Assembly (NCBI RefSeq): GCF_000426285.1
Contig: NZ_AUFB01000020.1
Location: 1 to 64,000 of the forward strand
Source: Rhizobium leucaenae USDA 9039
GTDB lineage: Bacteria > Pseudomonadota > Alphaproteobacteria > Rhizobiales > Rhizobiaceae
Direction: 5' to 3'
DNA length: 64,000 bases
The translations under genes were made by a program, and so were the position numbers. Below the pieces are notes generated by a model. It made no database searches, was not told where the DNA came from, and saw only the letters and a list, made by a program, of their open reading frames with translations. Shown piece after piece: positions 49,200-57,639 of this stretch. Position 1 is the first letter of the stretch. Every line of letters starts with the position of its first letter.

Positions 49200-50772
49200 T
49201 TTGGGTTGCCTTCTGAATCGCGACCTGCAGACCGAGTTCGGTGCGGATCAGCGGAGATTGCGTTTCATCGCCAGCACTGGTGGCCCAGCTCTCGATTTCG
49301 TCGCGTTCGATCTCGCGCGCGAGCCGTCCGTTGTTCATGACGAGGATTCGGTCACTAGTTGCCAGCAACTCGGCTGGCTCGGACGAGATGACGATGACAG
49401 ACTTGCCGGACGAGGCGACGCTGCGGATCAGTTCGACGATTTCGGACTTGGAGCCGATGTCGACGCCCGCCGTCGGTTCGTCGAGGATGACGACCGAAGG
49501 GTTGGTAGCCAGCCACTTCGCAATGACGATCTTCTGTTGGTTTCCGCCGGAAAGGTTCCTCACCTTGTTTTCCGCAGAGGGCGTCTTGATCCTAAGTTGC
49601 TTGATGAGATCGGACGTCAACGAACCTTCCCGCCGACGGTCGATGAAGGGGCCGCGGACGAGCTGGTCTATCTGCGGCAGGCCGAGATTTTCGCCGACGC
49701 TATGCTCGACGACGAGGCCTTCGTCGTGCCGGCTCTCGGGAACGAGCACGATGCCAGCCTTGATCGCGTCCGAAGGCGACTTGAATTCCACGGCCCTCCC
49801 ACTGAGCTCCACGGTTCCCGCAGTCTTCTTGTCGACGCCGAAGAGGAGGCGGGCGAGTTCGCTCCGGCCTGCGCCCAGGAGGCCCGCGATCCCTACGATC
49901 TCGCCCTTGTGAACGTCGAAGCTGACATCGCTGGGCTTTCCTGAGGGCCCGGAAAGGCCACGCACGGTCAGCGCTGGATTGTCGCTGCGGTTAATGGGGC
50001 GCGCCTGGTACTGGAAGCCCGTAACACGCTTGCCGACCATGTGCTGCACGATCGAGTCAAGCGTGAACTCTGAAGTCCTTCCGGAAGTCACGTTCTGACC
50101 GTCACGTAGTATCGTGATCTCGTCCGCGATGGTCATGATCTCGGTCATGCGGTGCGATACGTAGATTACGGCTGTTCCCGCGGCGGTGAGCTTCCTCAAC
50201 ATGCCGAACAAAGTGTCGGCTTCCTGTGCGCTCAGCGACGAGGTCGGTTCGTCGAGGATCAAGATCCTGGCCTTCTGGTGGATGGCCTTCGCGATCTCGG
50301 TGAGCTGGGCCTGGCCAGGGCTGAGTTCGGAAACAGGTGTCCGGGGATCAACCCTGAGATTGAGCTGTCTGATGATTTCTGCTGCCTGTGCGATTTCCCG
50401 GCGCTCGTCGACCAAGATCGACAGGCGGCGGGGCTCGCGGTTCAGGAAGATGTTCTGGGCAACCGACAGCGTGGGGATCAGGCTAAGGTCTTGGAAGATC
50501 ATCTCAATGCCGAGCCTGCGGGAGTTCTCTGGAGTGTTCGACGACATGTGCTCGCCGAAGACCTCAATGGATCCCTCTGTCGGTGTGACGACACCCTGAA
50601 GGATCTTAAGCAGGGTAGACTTGCCGGCGCCGTTTTCCCCGACCAGCGCATGGATGGTTCCAGGCTGGATCGTCAGGCTGACACCGCGCAATGCGTGCAC
50701 GCCGCCAAACGATTTCCGGACGTCGCTCATCCTTACGGCCGCGACGCTTTCGGTGATTGATTGAGGTTTCAT
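49189..50772 (-). CDS. Ribose-type sugar ABC transporter ATP-binding protein (RbsA family), system 1
   Basis: 527 aa with two ATPase domains. Domain 1: GENGAGKSTLLKILQGV, signature LSPGQAQLTEIAKAI, Walker B ILILDEPTSSLS. Domain 2: GLLGAGRSELARLLFGV, LSGGNQQKIVIAKWL, VVILDEPTAGVDIGSKSEIV. As usual in RbsA-type proteins, the second Walker A lacks the standard lysine. It lies 55 bp after the binding-protein gene with a stem-loop between. Confidence 0.93.
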   Translation of the reverse strand: MKPQSITESVAAVRMSDVRKSFGGVHALRGVSLTIQPGTIHALVGENGAGKSTLLKILQGVVTPTEGSIEVFGEHMSSNTPENSRRLGIEMIFQDLSLIPTLSVAQNIFLNREPRRLSILVDERREIAQAAEIIRQLNLRVDPRTPVSELSPGQAQLTEIAKAIHQKARILILDEPTSSLSAQEADTLFGMLRKLTAAGTAVIYVSHRMTEIMTIADEITILRDGQNVTSGRTSEFTLDSIVQHMVGKRVTGFQYQARPINRSDNPALTVRGLSGPSGKPSDVSFDVHKGEIVGIAGLLGAGRSELARLLFGVDKKTAGTVELSGRAVEFKSPSDAIKAGIVLVPESRHDEGLVVEHSVGENLGLPQIDQLVRGPFIDRRREGSLTSDLIKQLRIKTPSAENKVRNLSGGNQQKIVIAKWLATNPSVVILDEPTAGVDIGSKSEIVELIRSVASSGKSVIVISSEPAELLATSDRILVMNNGRLAREIERDEIESWATSAGDETQSPLIRTELGLQVAIQKATQNVH

Positions 50773-50797
50773 GGTCGTTGTCCGCCGCCTGGGGACG

Positions 50798-50819
50798 GGG
50801 AGCGACCTGAGTCGCTCCC
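50798..50819. other. Stem-loop between binding-protein and ATPase genes, system 1
   Basis: GGGAGCGA / TCGCTCCC gives an 8-bp stem with loop CCTGAG (50806-50811). It lies just after the binding-protein stop codon, where such hairpins usually keep binding-protein mRNA more abundant than the rest of the operon. Confidence 0.65.
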
Positions 50820-50827
50820 GCGCACCT

Positions 50828-51958
50828 TTAGTTCATTGCGTCGGTGAGGATCTTCGGAGCTTGGTCGCCGTTCGACTGCGGCCATGCCTCGATCAGGTTG
50901 TCGCGAGTAACCGCAAGCGCAGGGAGCACGACGTAAGGAGGTGCGTCCTTTCCAAGGAGAGCGTATCCCGCAAGGATGCCCTCGGCATAACCTGCGCCAT
51001 ACGGACGCTGGGAGCCCGTACCCTTCACATAGCCCTTCTTGGCCATGTCGAGCGAGATATTCACGCCCAGATCGCACGTCGTGATCACGAGATCCTTGGA
51101 GGCGCCTGCCGCACGCGCTGCCGAGAGCACGCCTTCGGTCGGAACGTCCCATACCGCCCAGATGCCGTTGAGGTTCGGATGCGCGGTCAGCATCGCGGAG
51201 GCTACGCGCTCGGATTCACTGGAGAAGTCCGGACCGCCGACGCCCGTTTCCTGCACGACCTTGATATCTGGGTAATCCTTGATTGCTTCCTTGAAGCCCA
51301 CGAGGCGCTCCTTCGTGGCGAAGAGGTCAGAAGCGTGCGGAATCAGGCCGATATCCCCCTTGCCATTGAGAGCCTTGGCCATGAGTAGCGCGGCGACCTT
51401 GCCCATGCCGCGGTTGTCCGAGGAAACCAGGCTGACGTAGTCCTTCCCGGCAACCATTCCGGCGCCCGTCTGGTCGAGGAATATGATCTTAATCCCTGCA
51501 GCCGCAGCCTTCTTGTAGGCTGCTGCCGTGGCAGACTGCTCGGCCGGGACGGTGATCATAACGTCCGGCTTGAGGGCCATGACGCTCTCAATGTCGGAAA
51601 CCTGCTGTTCGGCGCGGTAGCCTGCGTCCGTCGTGGCTACGATTTCGATGCCAAGCTCTTCAAGAGCCTTCTTTTGTCCTGCCATCTGGGCCTTCGCCCA
51701 GTCGGACGCCGTATAGTGCATCACGATGGCAGCCTTGGCGTGCTTGGCCTTGATCTTCTCGATCTCGTCTGGCGACAGCTTGAGATCGCTGGCGAGCGTA
51801 GCCTCTTCGCCGTTCGGTCCCTTGGCCGGATGGCTCTCGATATCCTTGATCTGCTGATAGATGTCGATCGCGAACGCGCTGGGCGCATATGATGCGCTGA
51901 GAGCGAGGGCGGCGACTACCATCAGGCTACGAACTGGCTTGCGAATTTCTACGTTCAT
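50828..51958 (-). CDS. Ribose-type periplasmic sugar-binding protein, system 1
   Basis: 376 aa. Signal peptide with hydrophobic core SLMVVAALALSASYAPSAFA, then a type I binding protein: VMHYTASDWAKAQMAGQKKA, DVMITVPAEQSATAAAYKKA, IIFLDQTGAGMVAGKDYVSL and IWAVWDVPTEGVLSAARAAG. Start ATG at 51958 with GGAGGAGTCCA before it; the very long upstream reading (to 52519) crosses the promoter region and is rejected. First gene of the roughly 14-kb minus-strand operon. Confidence 0.92.
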   Translation of the reverse strand: MNVEIRKPVRSLMVVAALALSASYAPSAFAIDIYQQIKDIESHPAKGPNGEEATLASDLKLSPDEIEKIKAKHAKAAIVMHYTASDWAKAQMAGQKKALEELGIEIVATTDAGYRAEQQVSDIESVMALKPDVMITVPAEQSATAAAYKKAAAAGIKIIFLDQTGAGMVAGKDYVSLVSSDNRGMGKVAALLMAKALNGKGDIGLIPHASDLFATKERLVGFKEAIKDYPDIKVVQETGVGGPDFSSESERVASAMLTAHPNLNGIWAVWDVPTEGVLSAARAAGASKDLVITTCDLGVNISLDMAKKGYVKGTGSQRPYGAGYAEGILAGYALLGKDAPPYVVLPALAVTRDNLIEAWPQSNGDQAPKILTDAMN

Positions 51959-52008
51959 TGGACTCCTCCCAACGAGTAAACCGCGAATGCGTACGTCGTC
52001 GCATCCGG

Positions 52009-52024
52009 TAACGTATACATTAAT
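52009..52024 (-). promoter_or_regulatory. Operator-like element next to the minus-strand operon, GTATAC core
   Basis: TAACGTATACATTAAT; its reverse complement ATTAATGTATACGTTA matches 52259-52274 at 15 of 16 positions. The inner 14 bp are nearly palindromic around GTATAC. It lies 51 bp upstream of the binding-protein start codon. FCD-type GntR regulators favour such GTATAC centres, so the GntR gene in this operon is the likely partner. Confidence 0.65.
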
Positions 52025-52258
52025 CCAATTTGGAACGGAGTCAACATGCTGGTCGGGCTTGAGACCATTAAGATCACCAAACGAGCGCGAGATGTGGCCG
52101 AGCGGAAAAGGTTCATGGCTTGATGGCAGGCGTCGTTCCGAGATACGAGCCGATCCACGCTCATTTGGAGTAAGCAGACTGCTCGCCGATAAGTAAAGTT
52201 CAGCGTTGCATTGAGCAGAATTCGCGCACCGCCACTTGCGCACGCCATGTCGATCCCC

Positions 52259-52274
52259 ATTAATGTATTCGTTA
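52259..52274 (+). promoter_or_regulatory. Operator-like element on the side of the plus-strand operon
   Basis: ATTAATGTATTCGTTA, one mismatch from the reverse complement of 52009-52024 and in inverted orientation to it, 234 bp away. It could serve the plus-strand operon (start 52500) or cooperate through looping. Confidence 0.6.
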
Positions 52275-52499
52275 GCGCATGCATTGCGAAGTTCAGATGA
52301 AAATTGCTCATCTATTTCGCCAAAATATGCGTTTGAATTTGAATTCCGAAAATAACAAGGTTCGGCTCCAGGGGTGACTGGAAGGAACTCACCCGGGTAG
52401 GTCCAAGCGAAGCGCAGTACAATCATACGATTATCCTTTGGAACGCGATTCCGAAGACGGGAAAGTACTGCCCAATGTTCACAAAGGGAGGATAAGCAG

Positions 52500-54002
52500 A
52501 TGAGCGTATCTGCCAACAAAGTCGTGCACCCTCAAACCAATTCTGTCCTGGCTGGTCTGGAGCCAGCGGTATTCTTTGGCTTCTTCGAGGAGCTAAGCGC
52601 AATCCCGCGCGGATCCTACAACGAGAAGCAGGTTAGCGACCATATTGCTAACTTTGCCCGTGCCCGCGGTCTTGAGGTCTATCAAGACGAAATCTGGAAC
52701 CTTCTCATCAAGAAGGCTGGAACGCCCGGTTACGAGAATGCCCCGACGCTTATCCTGCATGGCCATACGGACATCGTCTGCGAAAGCGATGAAGGGGTCG
52801 AGCATGATTTCGAGAACGAAGGCATCAAGCTCCGCCTCGACGGCGACTTCATCCATGGAACCGGGACCACGCTCGGCGCCGACAACACGGTCGGCGTTGC
52901 GTTCGCCATGTCGCTTCTCGCTTCCGACGACATCCCGCATCCGCCGCTGGAAGTGGTATTGACCGTCCAGGAGGAAGTCGGCAAAGGCGGCGCTCAGCAT
53001 TTCGACGGCACGAAACTGACAGGCAAGCGCCTGCTCGACATGAACTGGCATGACCCGAAGTCGCTGTTCGCAGGCTGCGCCGGCGACATCTCCGCGCACT
53101 TCAGAATCCCGCTGCAATGGTCCGAGCGTCCTAACGGACAAGAAGCTGCGCGGCTGCGTGTATCGGGCCTTAGCAGCGGCCATTCGGAGTTCGATATTCA
53201 TCTCGAGCGGGCGAACGCGATCGTACTGCTCGGTCGCTTGCTCCGCCTCGCGATCAAGGAAGGTGACATAAGCATCGCCAAACTTGAGGGCGGCGTGAAC
53301 CGCTATGTCATTCCTGGTGAAGCCGAAGCGCTTATCAGTTTTGACCGCTCCGTATCGGGGGCTTTGCGCAGCAAGATCGAAGCGGAGGCTGCAGCCATCG
53401 CGGCCGAATACTCGACAAGCGATCCGAACCTGAAGATCACATTTGAGGAAGACCCGGGCCTGTTCTTTTCCGTCTTCTCGGAGAAGGTCGCAACGGGCGC
53501 GGTCAACGCAATGTGCCTGCTGCCGAATGGCGTCCAGAGCCGCAGCCTTATTGTCGACAACCTCGTCGAGAGCTCCAACACCGTCGCACTGATCTCCAAC
53601 GACCAGGAGCGCATCGAGATCACCTCGACGATCCCGAGTGCGGTCAGCTCGCGCCGCTACAACATCGTCGATCGCATCCGGCAGCTTTCGGAAGTGATCG
53701 GGCTGGGCGCATCGGTCGAGACATTCGCGGATTGCCCGGAGTGGCCGTACAACCCGCAGTCCCGCATGCTGGCGGCCGGACGTGCGGCATACGAGCGGGA
53801 ATTCGGTGAGCAGCCGCACGTCGAAGTCTCGCATTCGAGCCTTGAACTCGGTCTCTTCCGCAAGAAGGTGCCGGACATCGACATGCTCTCGATTGGACCG
53901 GAGGCGTTTGACGTCCACACGACGCGCGAACGCCTCAACCACACCACCGTCGAAGCCACGTGGCGTCTCCTTAAGGCGCTGCTCTCCGAACTGAGAACCT
54001 GA
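52500..54002 (+). CDS. PepD-type M20 aminoacyl-histidine dipeptidase family protein
   Basis: 500 aa. M20-family zinc peptidase: LILHGHTDIVCESDEGVEHD at about residue 80, the bridging aspartate in TLGADNTVGVAFAMSLL, the catalytic glutamates in VLTVQEEVGKGGAQHFD, and HSSLELGLF near the C-terminus. This is the PepD (Xaa-His dipeptidase) architecture with an inserted lid domain and usual length near 485-500 aa. GGGAGG precedes the ATG. It is the first gene of an operon that continues with two cupins and a sugar ABC importer, an unusual place for a dipeptidase; it may deacylate or split an amide-bearing substrate. Confidence 0.87.
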   Translation: MSVSANKVVHPQTNSVLAGLEPAVFFGFFEELSAIPRGSYNEKQVSDHIANFARARGLEVYQDEIWNLLIKKAGTPGYENAPTLILHGHTDIVCESDEGVEHDFENEGIKLRLDGDFIHGTGTTLGADNTVGVAFAMSLLASDDIPHPPLEVVLTVQEEVGKGGAQHFDGTKLTGKRLLDMNWHDPKSLFAGCAGDISAHFRIPLQWSERPNGQEAARLRVSGLSSGHSEFDIHLERANAIVLLGRLLRLAIKEGDISIAKLEGGVNRYVIPGEAEALISFDRSVSGALRSKIEAEAAAIAAEYSTSDPNLKITFEEDPGLFFSVFSEKVATGAVNAMCLLPNGVQSRSLIVDNLVESSNTVALISNDQERIEITSTIPSAVSSRRYNIVDRIRQLSEVIGLGASVETFADCPEWPYNPQSRMLAAGRAAYEREFGEQPHVEVSHSSLELGLFRKKVPDIDMLSIGPEAFDVHTTRERLNHTTVEATWRLLKALLSELRT

Positions 54003-54012
54003 GGCTGCCGCA

Positions 54013-54483
54013 ATGACCATTCCCGCATACTTTGGAAACTTTCCGTTCCCGCCGGACGAGAAGAGACCCCATCATCTGACGGCGGACCGCTTCAAGATGT
54101 TCATCTATACGGGCAACAAGCCCTATTCGAGCGACTTGAACTACCTGCTTGCCAGCACCGACAAGATGACCACGGGCATCTATCAGCTGGCACCGGGCAG
54201 CAACTTCGACCCCGCTGACATCCATGCGGGGGACGAGGTCTACTACGTCCTCGAGGGCGAGGTGCACCTGCTTAACCCGGAAACCGGACAGACCGAGCGG
54301 ATGGGGCCGGGGGACTCGATCCTCATACCGATGGGCGTGCCGCATCGCGGCTACAACTTCACTGACAAGGCAGCGGTCATCCTCTTCTGCATAGCGCCCC
54401 GGATTTGGGACGAGAAGGGTCCGCCTACTGGCTACTTCGGTGCAACGCGTCTCTTCAAGTCCGAACGGAGGGCTGCCGAATGA
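54013..54483 (+). CDS. Cupin-domain protein, copy 1
   Basis: 156 aa. One cupin barrel: AGDEVYYVLEGEVHLLNPET and GDSILIPMGVPHRGYNF supply the two cupin motifs with the E and H metal ligands; motif 1 lacks the first two histidines of the consensus (PADIHAGDE). The N-terminal 40 residues are family-specific. Probably a sugar isomerase, lyase or binding protein; not determined. Starts 10 bp after pepD-like stop and overlaps the next cupin gene by 4 bp. Confidence 0.82.
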   Translation: MTIPAYFGNFPFPPDEKRPHHLTADRFKMFIYTGNKPYSSDLNYLLASTDKMTTGIYQLAPGSNFDPADIHAGDEVYYVLEGEVHLLNPETGQTERMGPGDSILIPMGVPHRGYNFTDKAAVILFCIAPRIWDEKGPPTGYFGATRLFKSERRAAE

Positions 54484-54884
54484 GCCTGAAAAAGCTTGCG
54501 AACTATCCGGTCGATGGCGCCGAGGCAAGGACCAAGGGTGACCTCGTGAAGGTTGCCCGCGAGGATCGGGTGAATCTCATCTTCGGGCAGGATCATCCTG
54601 TCCTGATGGAGCTGTGCGTGACCAACGATTACATGCACGTCGGAGAGATCGTGATCCCGGTCGGCGGCGTTGGTCCCAGAGCGAGCGAACCGAACAGCCA
54701 CGAGGGCGACGCGATCTTCTACATCCTTAAAGGACCGGCCACTTTTTACGTCGCCGATGGCGACGAGACATTCCACGTCCGCGACGGGGAGGCGTTCTTC
54801 CTGCCAGGGGGCGTCAGCTATCAGTGCCTGAATTACGGCTCCAATCCCATCCGGATGGTTTTCACCATCGCGCCTGGCCTCTGA
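54480..54884 (+). CDS. Cupin-domain protein, copy 2
   Basis: 134 aa. Cupin motif 1 NSHEGDAIFYILKGPATFYV with H and E, and motif 2 GEAFFLPGGVSYQCLNYG in which the usual histidine is replaced by tyrosine/glutamine. Start ATG at 54480 overlaps the first cupin stop (ATGA); a longer frame to 54405 lies inside the first cupin gene. The pair may form a heteromer. Function unknown. Confidence 0.82.
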   Translation: MSLKKLANYPVDGAEARTKGDLVKVAREDRVNLIFGQDHPVLMELCVTNDYMHVGEIVIPVGGVGPRASEPNSHEGDAIFYILKGPATFYVADGDETFHVRDGEAFFLPGGVSYQCLNYGSNPIRMVFTIAPGL

Positions 54885-54915
54885 GCCTTTGATTTCATCG
54901 CTTCAATGAATTCCT

Positions 54916-54934
54916 CCGCGGGATCGTCCCGCGG
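54916..54934. other. Stem-loop between cupin 2 and the binding-protein gene
   Basis: CCGCGGGA / TCCCGCGG, a perfect 8-bp stem with loop TCG, 41 bp before the GTG start of the binding-protein gene. No U tract follows. Confidence 0.6.
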
Positions 54935-54974
54935 ACGGGAGGAGTGTGTCTTGTCACAACAAGGGAGGAACCTC

Positions 54975-56051
54975 GTGACAATTTTCAAACGACGTACCGT
55001 GCTTGCCGCCGCTCTCAGCCTGATGGCGACCGTCAGCTTCAGCCCCGCGTTCGCGCAGGATCCCGACTACAATGCAGTGTTTCCCGGGATCTTGATGAAC
55101 AAGGATATCAAGCCGACAGGTCAGGAAATGAAGCCGGTCAAGAAGGACAACCGCCCTCTGAAGGTTGGCTTCCTTCCGACCGCTATGGACACCTACTATC
55201 AGCGTGTTCTTGCAGGCGTGAAGGAAGAGATCGACAAGCGCGGCGGCGCGGACACGATCGATCTGCTCGTTCAGGCTCCGAGCAGTCAGTCGGCCACGGA
55301 TGACCAGATTAGAACCATGGAGGCTTGGATCAACGATGGTGTCGATGCCATAGCGGTCGCGCTATACAACGAAGGCGCTCTCCTGCCGTCCATCCGTCGC
55401 GCGACGGAAGCGGGCATCCCGATTTTCTTGTTCAACTCCCCGGTCGCCGACAACCCGTATTATGTCAGCGACATCGGCTACGACCAGTCGGACGGCGGCC
55501 GCGCGCAGGCCCAGTGGCTCGTCGACACCTATGGCGACAAGGAAGTGAAGGTAGGCATCCTCGAAGGCCTACCCGGTCCCCACACGAGCCAGCGCATGAA
55601 GGGCTTCAACGAGATCATCTCGAAGCATCCGAACTTCAAAATCGTGGCTCAGCAGCCAGCGGGCTGGGTGCGCGCCCAGGGCCTTTCGGTGACCGAAAAC
55701 ATGTTCACGGCCAATCCGGACATCCAAGTGCTTGTCGCTCTCTATGACGAGATGGCACTCGGCGGACTGCAGGCACTCAAGGCCAAGGGCCTGAACGGCA
55801 AGGTCGCGATCGTGGGCTACGAGAACATGAAGGAGGCCAACGACGCGATCCTGACGGGCGACTTCGCGGCGACGGTCGATACGGGCGCCAAGGAAGAAGG
55901 CAGGAACATCATCCGTGCCGTCGACGAATTTCTGATGAAGGGTCATCCGCTGCCGAAGAAGATCTTCGTCACGCCCAAGACCTACGATGCCAAGAACATC
56001 AAGACGTTCGACCAGAGTGACTACGTCTACGTCCCCCAGCAGAAGATGTGA
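54975..56051 (+). CDS. Ribose-type periplasmic sugar-binding protein, system 2
   Basis: 358 aa from GTG at 54975, preceded by AAGGGAGGAACCTC. Signal peptide with KRR followed by TVLAAALSLMATVSFSPAFA. Type I binding-protein body: LKVGFLPTAMDTYYQRVLAG, WINDGVDAIAVALYN, IPIFLFNSPVADNPYYVSDI and LVALYDEMALGGLQALKAKG. A longer frame to 54906 would put the signal peptide far inside the protein. Followed by a strong stem-loop and the ATPase gene. Confidence 0.91.
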   Translation: MTIFKRRTVLAAALSLMATVSFSPAFAQDPDYNAVFPGILMNKDIKPTGQEMKPVKKDNRPLKVGFLPTAMDTYYQRVLAGVKEEIDKRGGADTIDLLVQAPSSQSATDDQIRTMEAWINDGVDAIAVALYNEGALLPSIRRATEAGIPIFLFNSPVADNPYYVSDIGYDQSDGGRAQAQWLVDTYGDKEVKVGILEGLPGPHTSQRMKGFNEIISKHPNFKIVAQQPAGWVRAQGLSVTENMFTANPDIQVLVALYDEMALGGLQALKAKGLNGKVAIVGYENMKEANDAILTGDFAATVDTGAKEEGRNIIRAVDEFLMKGHPLPKKIFVTPKTYDAKNIKTFDQSDYVYVPQQKM

Positions 56052-56058
56052 TCACGAC

Positions 56059-56081
56059 GCGGCCCCCACGCCGGGGGCCGC
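56059..56081. other. Stem-loop after the binding-protein gene, system 2
   Basis: GCGGCCCCC / GGGGGCCGC, a perfect 9-bp GC stem with loop ACGCC, 7 bp after the stop codon at 56051 and before the ATPase gene. No U tract; likely mRNA-stabilising or attenuating. Confidence 0.7.
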
Positions 56082-56103
56082 ACTCAATCCGAGGATCTTA
56101 GAG

Positions 56104-57639
56104 ATGACCCACAATCCGCTGCTAGAAATGAAGGGTATCGGCAAGCGCTTCGGCAACACGGTCGCGCTGCGCGATATCGACCTCGCCATAAGCGCGGGTG
56201 AAGTGCTCGGCCTGGTCGGTGAAAATGGAGCGGGGAAGAGCACGCTCATGAAAATCCTTGCCGGAGCATATTGTCGCGATGGCGGTACGATCTCGGTGCG
56301 TGGCAAGGCTGTCGAGCTCGCAGACCCGAAGGCCGGAGCAGACGCTGGCATTGCCATCATCTACCAGGAACTCAGTCTGTTCCCCGATTTCGATGCCGCC
56401 CAGAACATTTTCGCGGGCCGGGAACTGCGCACCAGTGATTTCGTGCTTGCTCCGTTGGCGCACGCCCGCATGCGCAAGGAAGCACGCCGCATCCTGTTCG
56501 ACGAACTCGGTGTCGACGTACCCGTCGACCGCCCGGTGAGAGAACTCAGCCTGTCAGACCGCCAGATGGTGGAAATCGCCAAGGCACTCAGCACCAACGC
56601 CGACATCATCATCATGGACGAGCCAACGGAGGCTCTCGAGGAAGTCGAGCGCAAGCAACTCTTCGCCATCATCAAGCGCCTTCAGGCTGCTGGTAAGGCG
56701 ATTATCTATGTTTCGCACCGCATCAAGGAACTGCTCGGCATCTGCAGCCGGGTGATGGTTCTGCGGGATGGGCGCACTGTCGCCGACCTCCCGGTCGCAG
56801 ATCTCGATGTCGACAAAGTCGTCAGCGCCATGATTGGCGGATCGCTGTCCAAACAGTTTCCTCCCCGTGTCCCTGCGAGGTCCGAACCCTCTCTGGAGTT
56901 GCGGGGCCTCTCGAAGGCCGGAGCCTTCGAGGATATCTCCTTCTCGCTCTCGAAGGGCGAGATCTTCGGCATCGCCGGGCTGGAGGGCTCAGGCAAGAGC
57001 GCTCTGCTACGATCCCTTTTCGGCCAGCGGCCCTACGACAGCGGGACCGTTGTGATCGGCGGCAAGGATGCTCGCATCGTCGACGTCACCGACGCGATCA
57101 GGGAACGGTTTGCTTTCTTGCCCGCCGAGCGCAAGGTGGAAGGGATCTTCCCCGAGCATTCCGTGGGCTGGAATCTGTCTATCGCAAACCTCGGTGTTCT
57201 CGGCAAAGTTACACTGAAGCCGGCCCGCGAGAGAGAGATTGCCGGAGACTACATCTCCAAGCTGGGCGTCAAATGCGATGGCCCGCAGGCGGAGATCGCG
57301 TCGCTCAGCGGCGGCAACCAGCAGAAGGTCATGCTCGCCCGATGGCTCCTCACCCAGCCGAAGGTCCTGCTCCTCGAAGAGCCGACCAGAGGTGTCGACG
57401 TCCGAGCAAAATCCGAGGTCTACGCACTGGTTCAGGCCGCTGCCAAAGACGGTTGCTCCGTAATCGTCGTCTCGGCGGACAACGCCGAACTCCTCGGACT
57501 TTGCCACCGCGTGGCGGTCATGTTCGAAGGCAAAATCACCACGGTGGTCGATGCCGCCACGTCCAAGGAAGAGACGTTGGCCCTGCATTCGGTCAGGCCG
57601 CCGGAAACCCTGAACACCATGGGAGGCATCAATGGCTGA
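56104..57639 (+). CDS. Ribose-type sugar ABC transporter ATP-binding protein, system 2
   Basis: 511 aa with two ATPase domains. Domain 1: GENGAGKSTLMKILAGA, signature LSLSDRQMVEIAKAL, Walker B IIIMDEPTEALEE. Domain 2: GLEGSGKSALLRSLFGQ, LSGGNQQKVMLARWL, VLLLEEPTRGVDVRAKSEVY. Unlike system 1, domain 2 keeps a Walker A lysine while the domain 1 signature is degenerate. Start ATG at 56104 follows TTAGAG; the longer frame begins inside the binding-protein gene. Overlaps the permease gene by 8 bp. Confidence 0.92.
   Translation: MTHNPLLEMKGIGKRFGNTVALRDIDLAISAGEVLGLVGENGAGKSTLMKILAGAYCRDGGTISVRGKAVELADPKAGADAGIAIIYQELSLFPDFDAAQNIFAGRELRTSDFVLAPLAHARMRKEARRILFDELGVDVPVDRPVRELSLSDRQMVEIAKALSTNADIIIMDEPTEALEEVERKQLFAIIKRLQAAGKAIIYVSHRIKELLGICSRVMVLRDGRTVADLPVADLDVDKVVSAMIGGSLSKQFPPRVPARSEPSLELRGLSKAGAFEDISFSLSKGEIFGIAGLEGSGKSALLRSLFGQRPYDSGTVVIGGKDARIVDVTDAIRERFAFLPAERKVEGIFPEHSVGWNLSIANLGVLGKVTLKPAREREIAGDYISKLGVKCDGPQAEIASLSGGNQQKVMLARWLLTQPKVLLLEEPTRGVDVRAKSEVYALVQAAAKDGCSVIVVSADNAELLGLCHRVAVMFEGKITTVVDAATSKEETLALHSVRPPETLNTMGGING

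Larger units (their letters stand above)
51959..52499. other. Divergent promoter region between the two sugar operons
   Basis: 541 bp without a supported gene. It holds the two 16-bp operator-like elements listed separately, each nearer to one of the divergent operons. Reading frames inside it lack ribosome binding sites and family features. Confidence 0.5.

Noticed and set aside
51959..52519. N-terminal extension of the sugar-binding protein across the divergent promoter region
   Set aside because: A strong GGAGGAG site and a signal peptide start at 51958; the extension would bury the signal peptide about 185 residues inside the protein.
52593..54020. 475-codon minus-strand frame opposite the PepD-like gene
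   Set aside because: Antisense to a protein with intact M20 metal-binding motifs and a good ribosome binding site; arginine- and aspartate-rich shadow composition.
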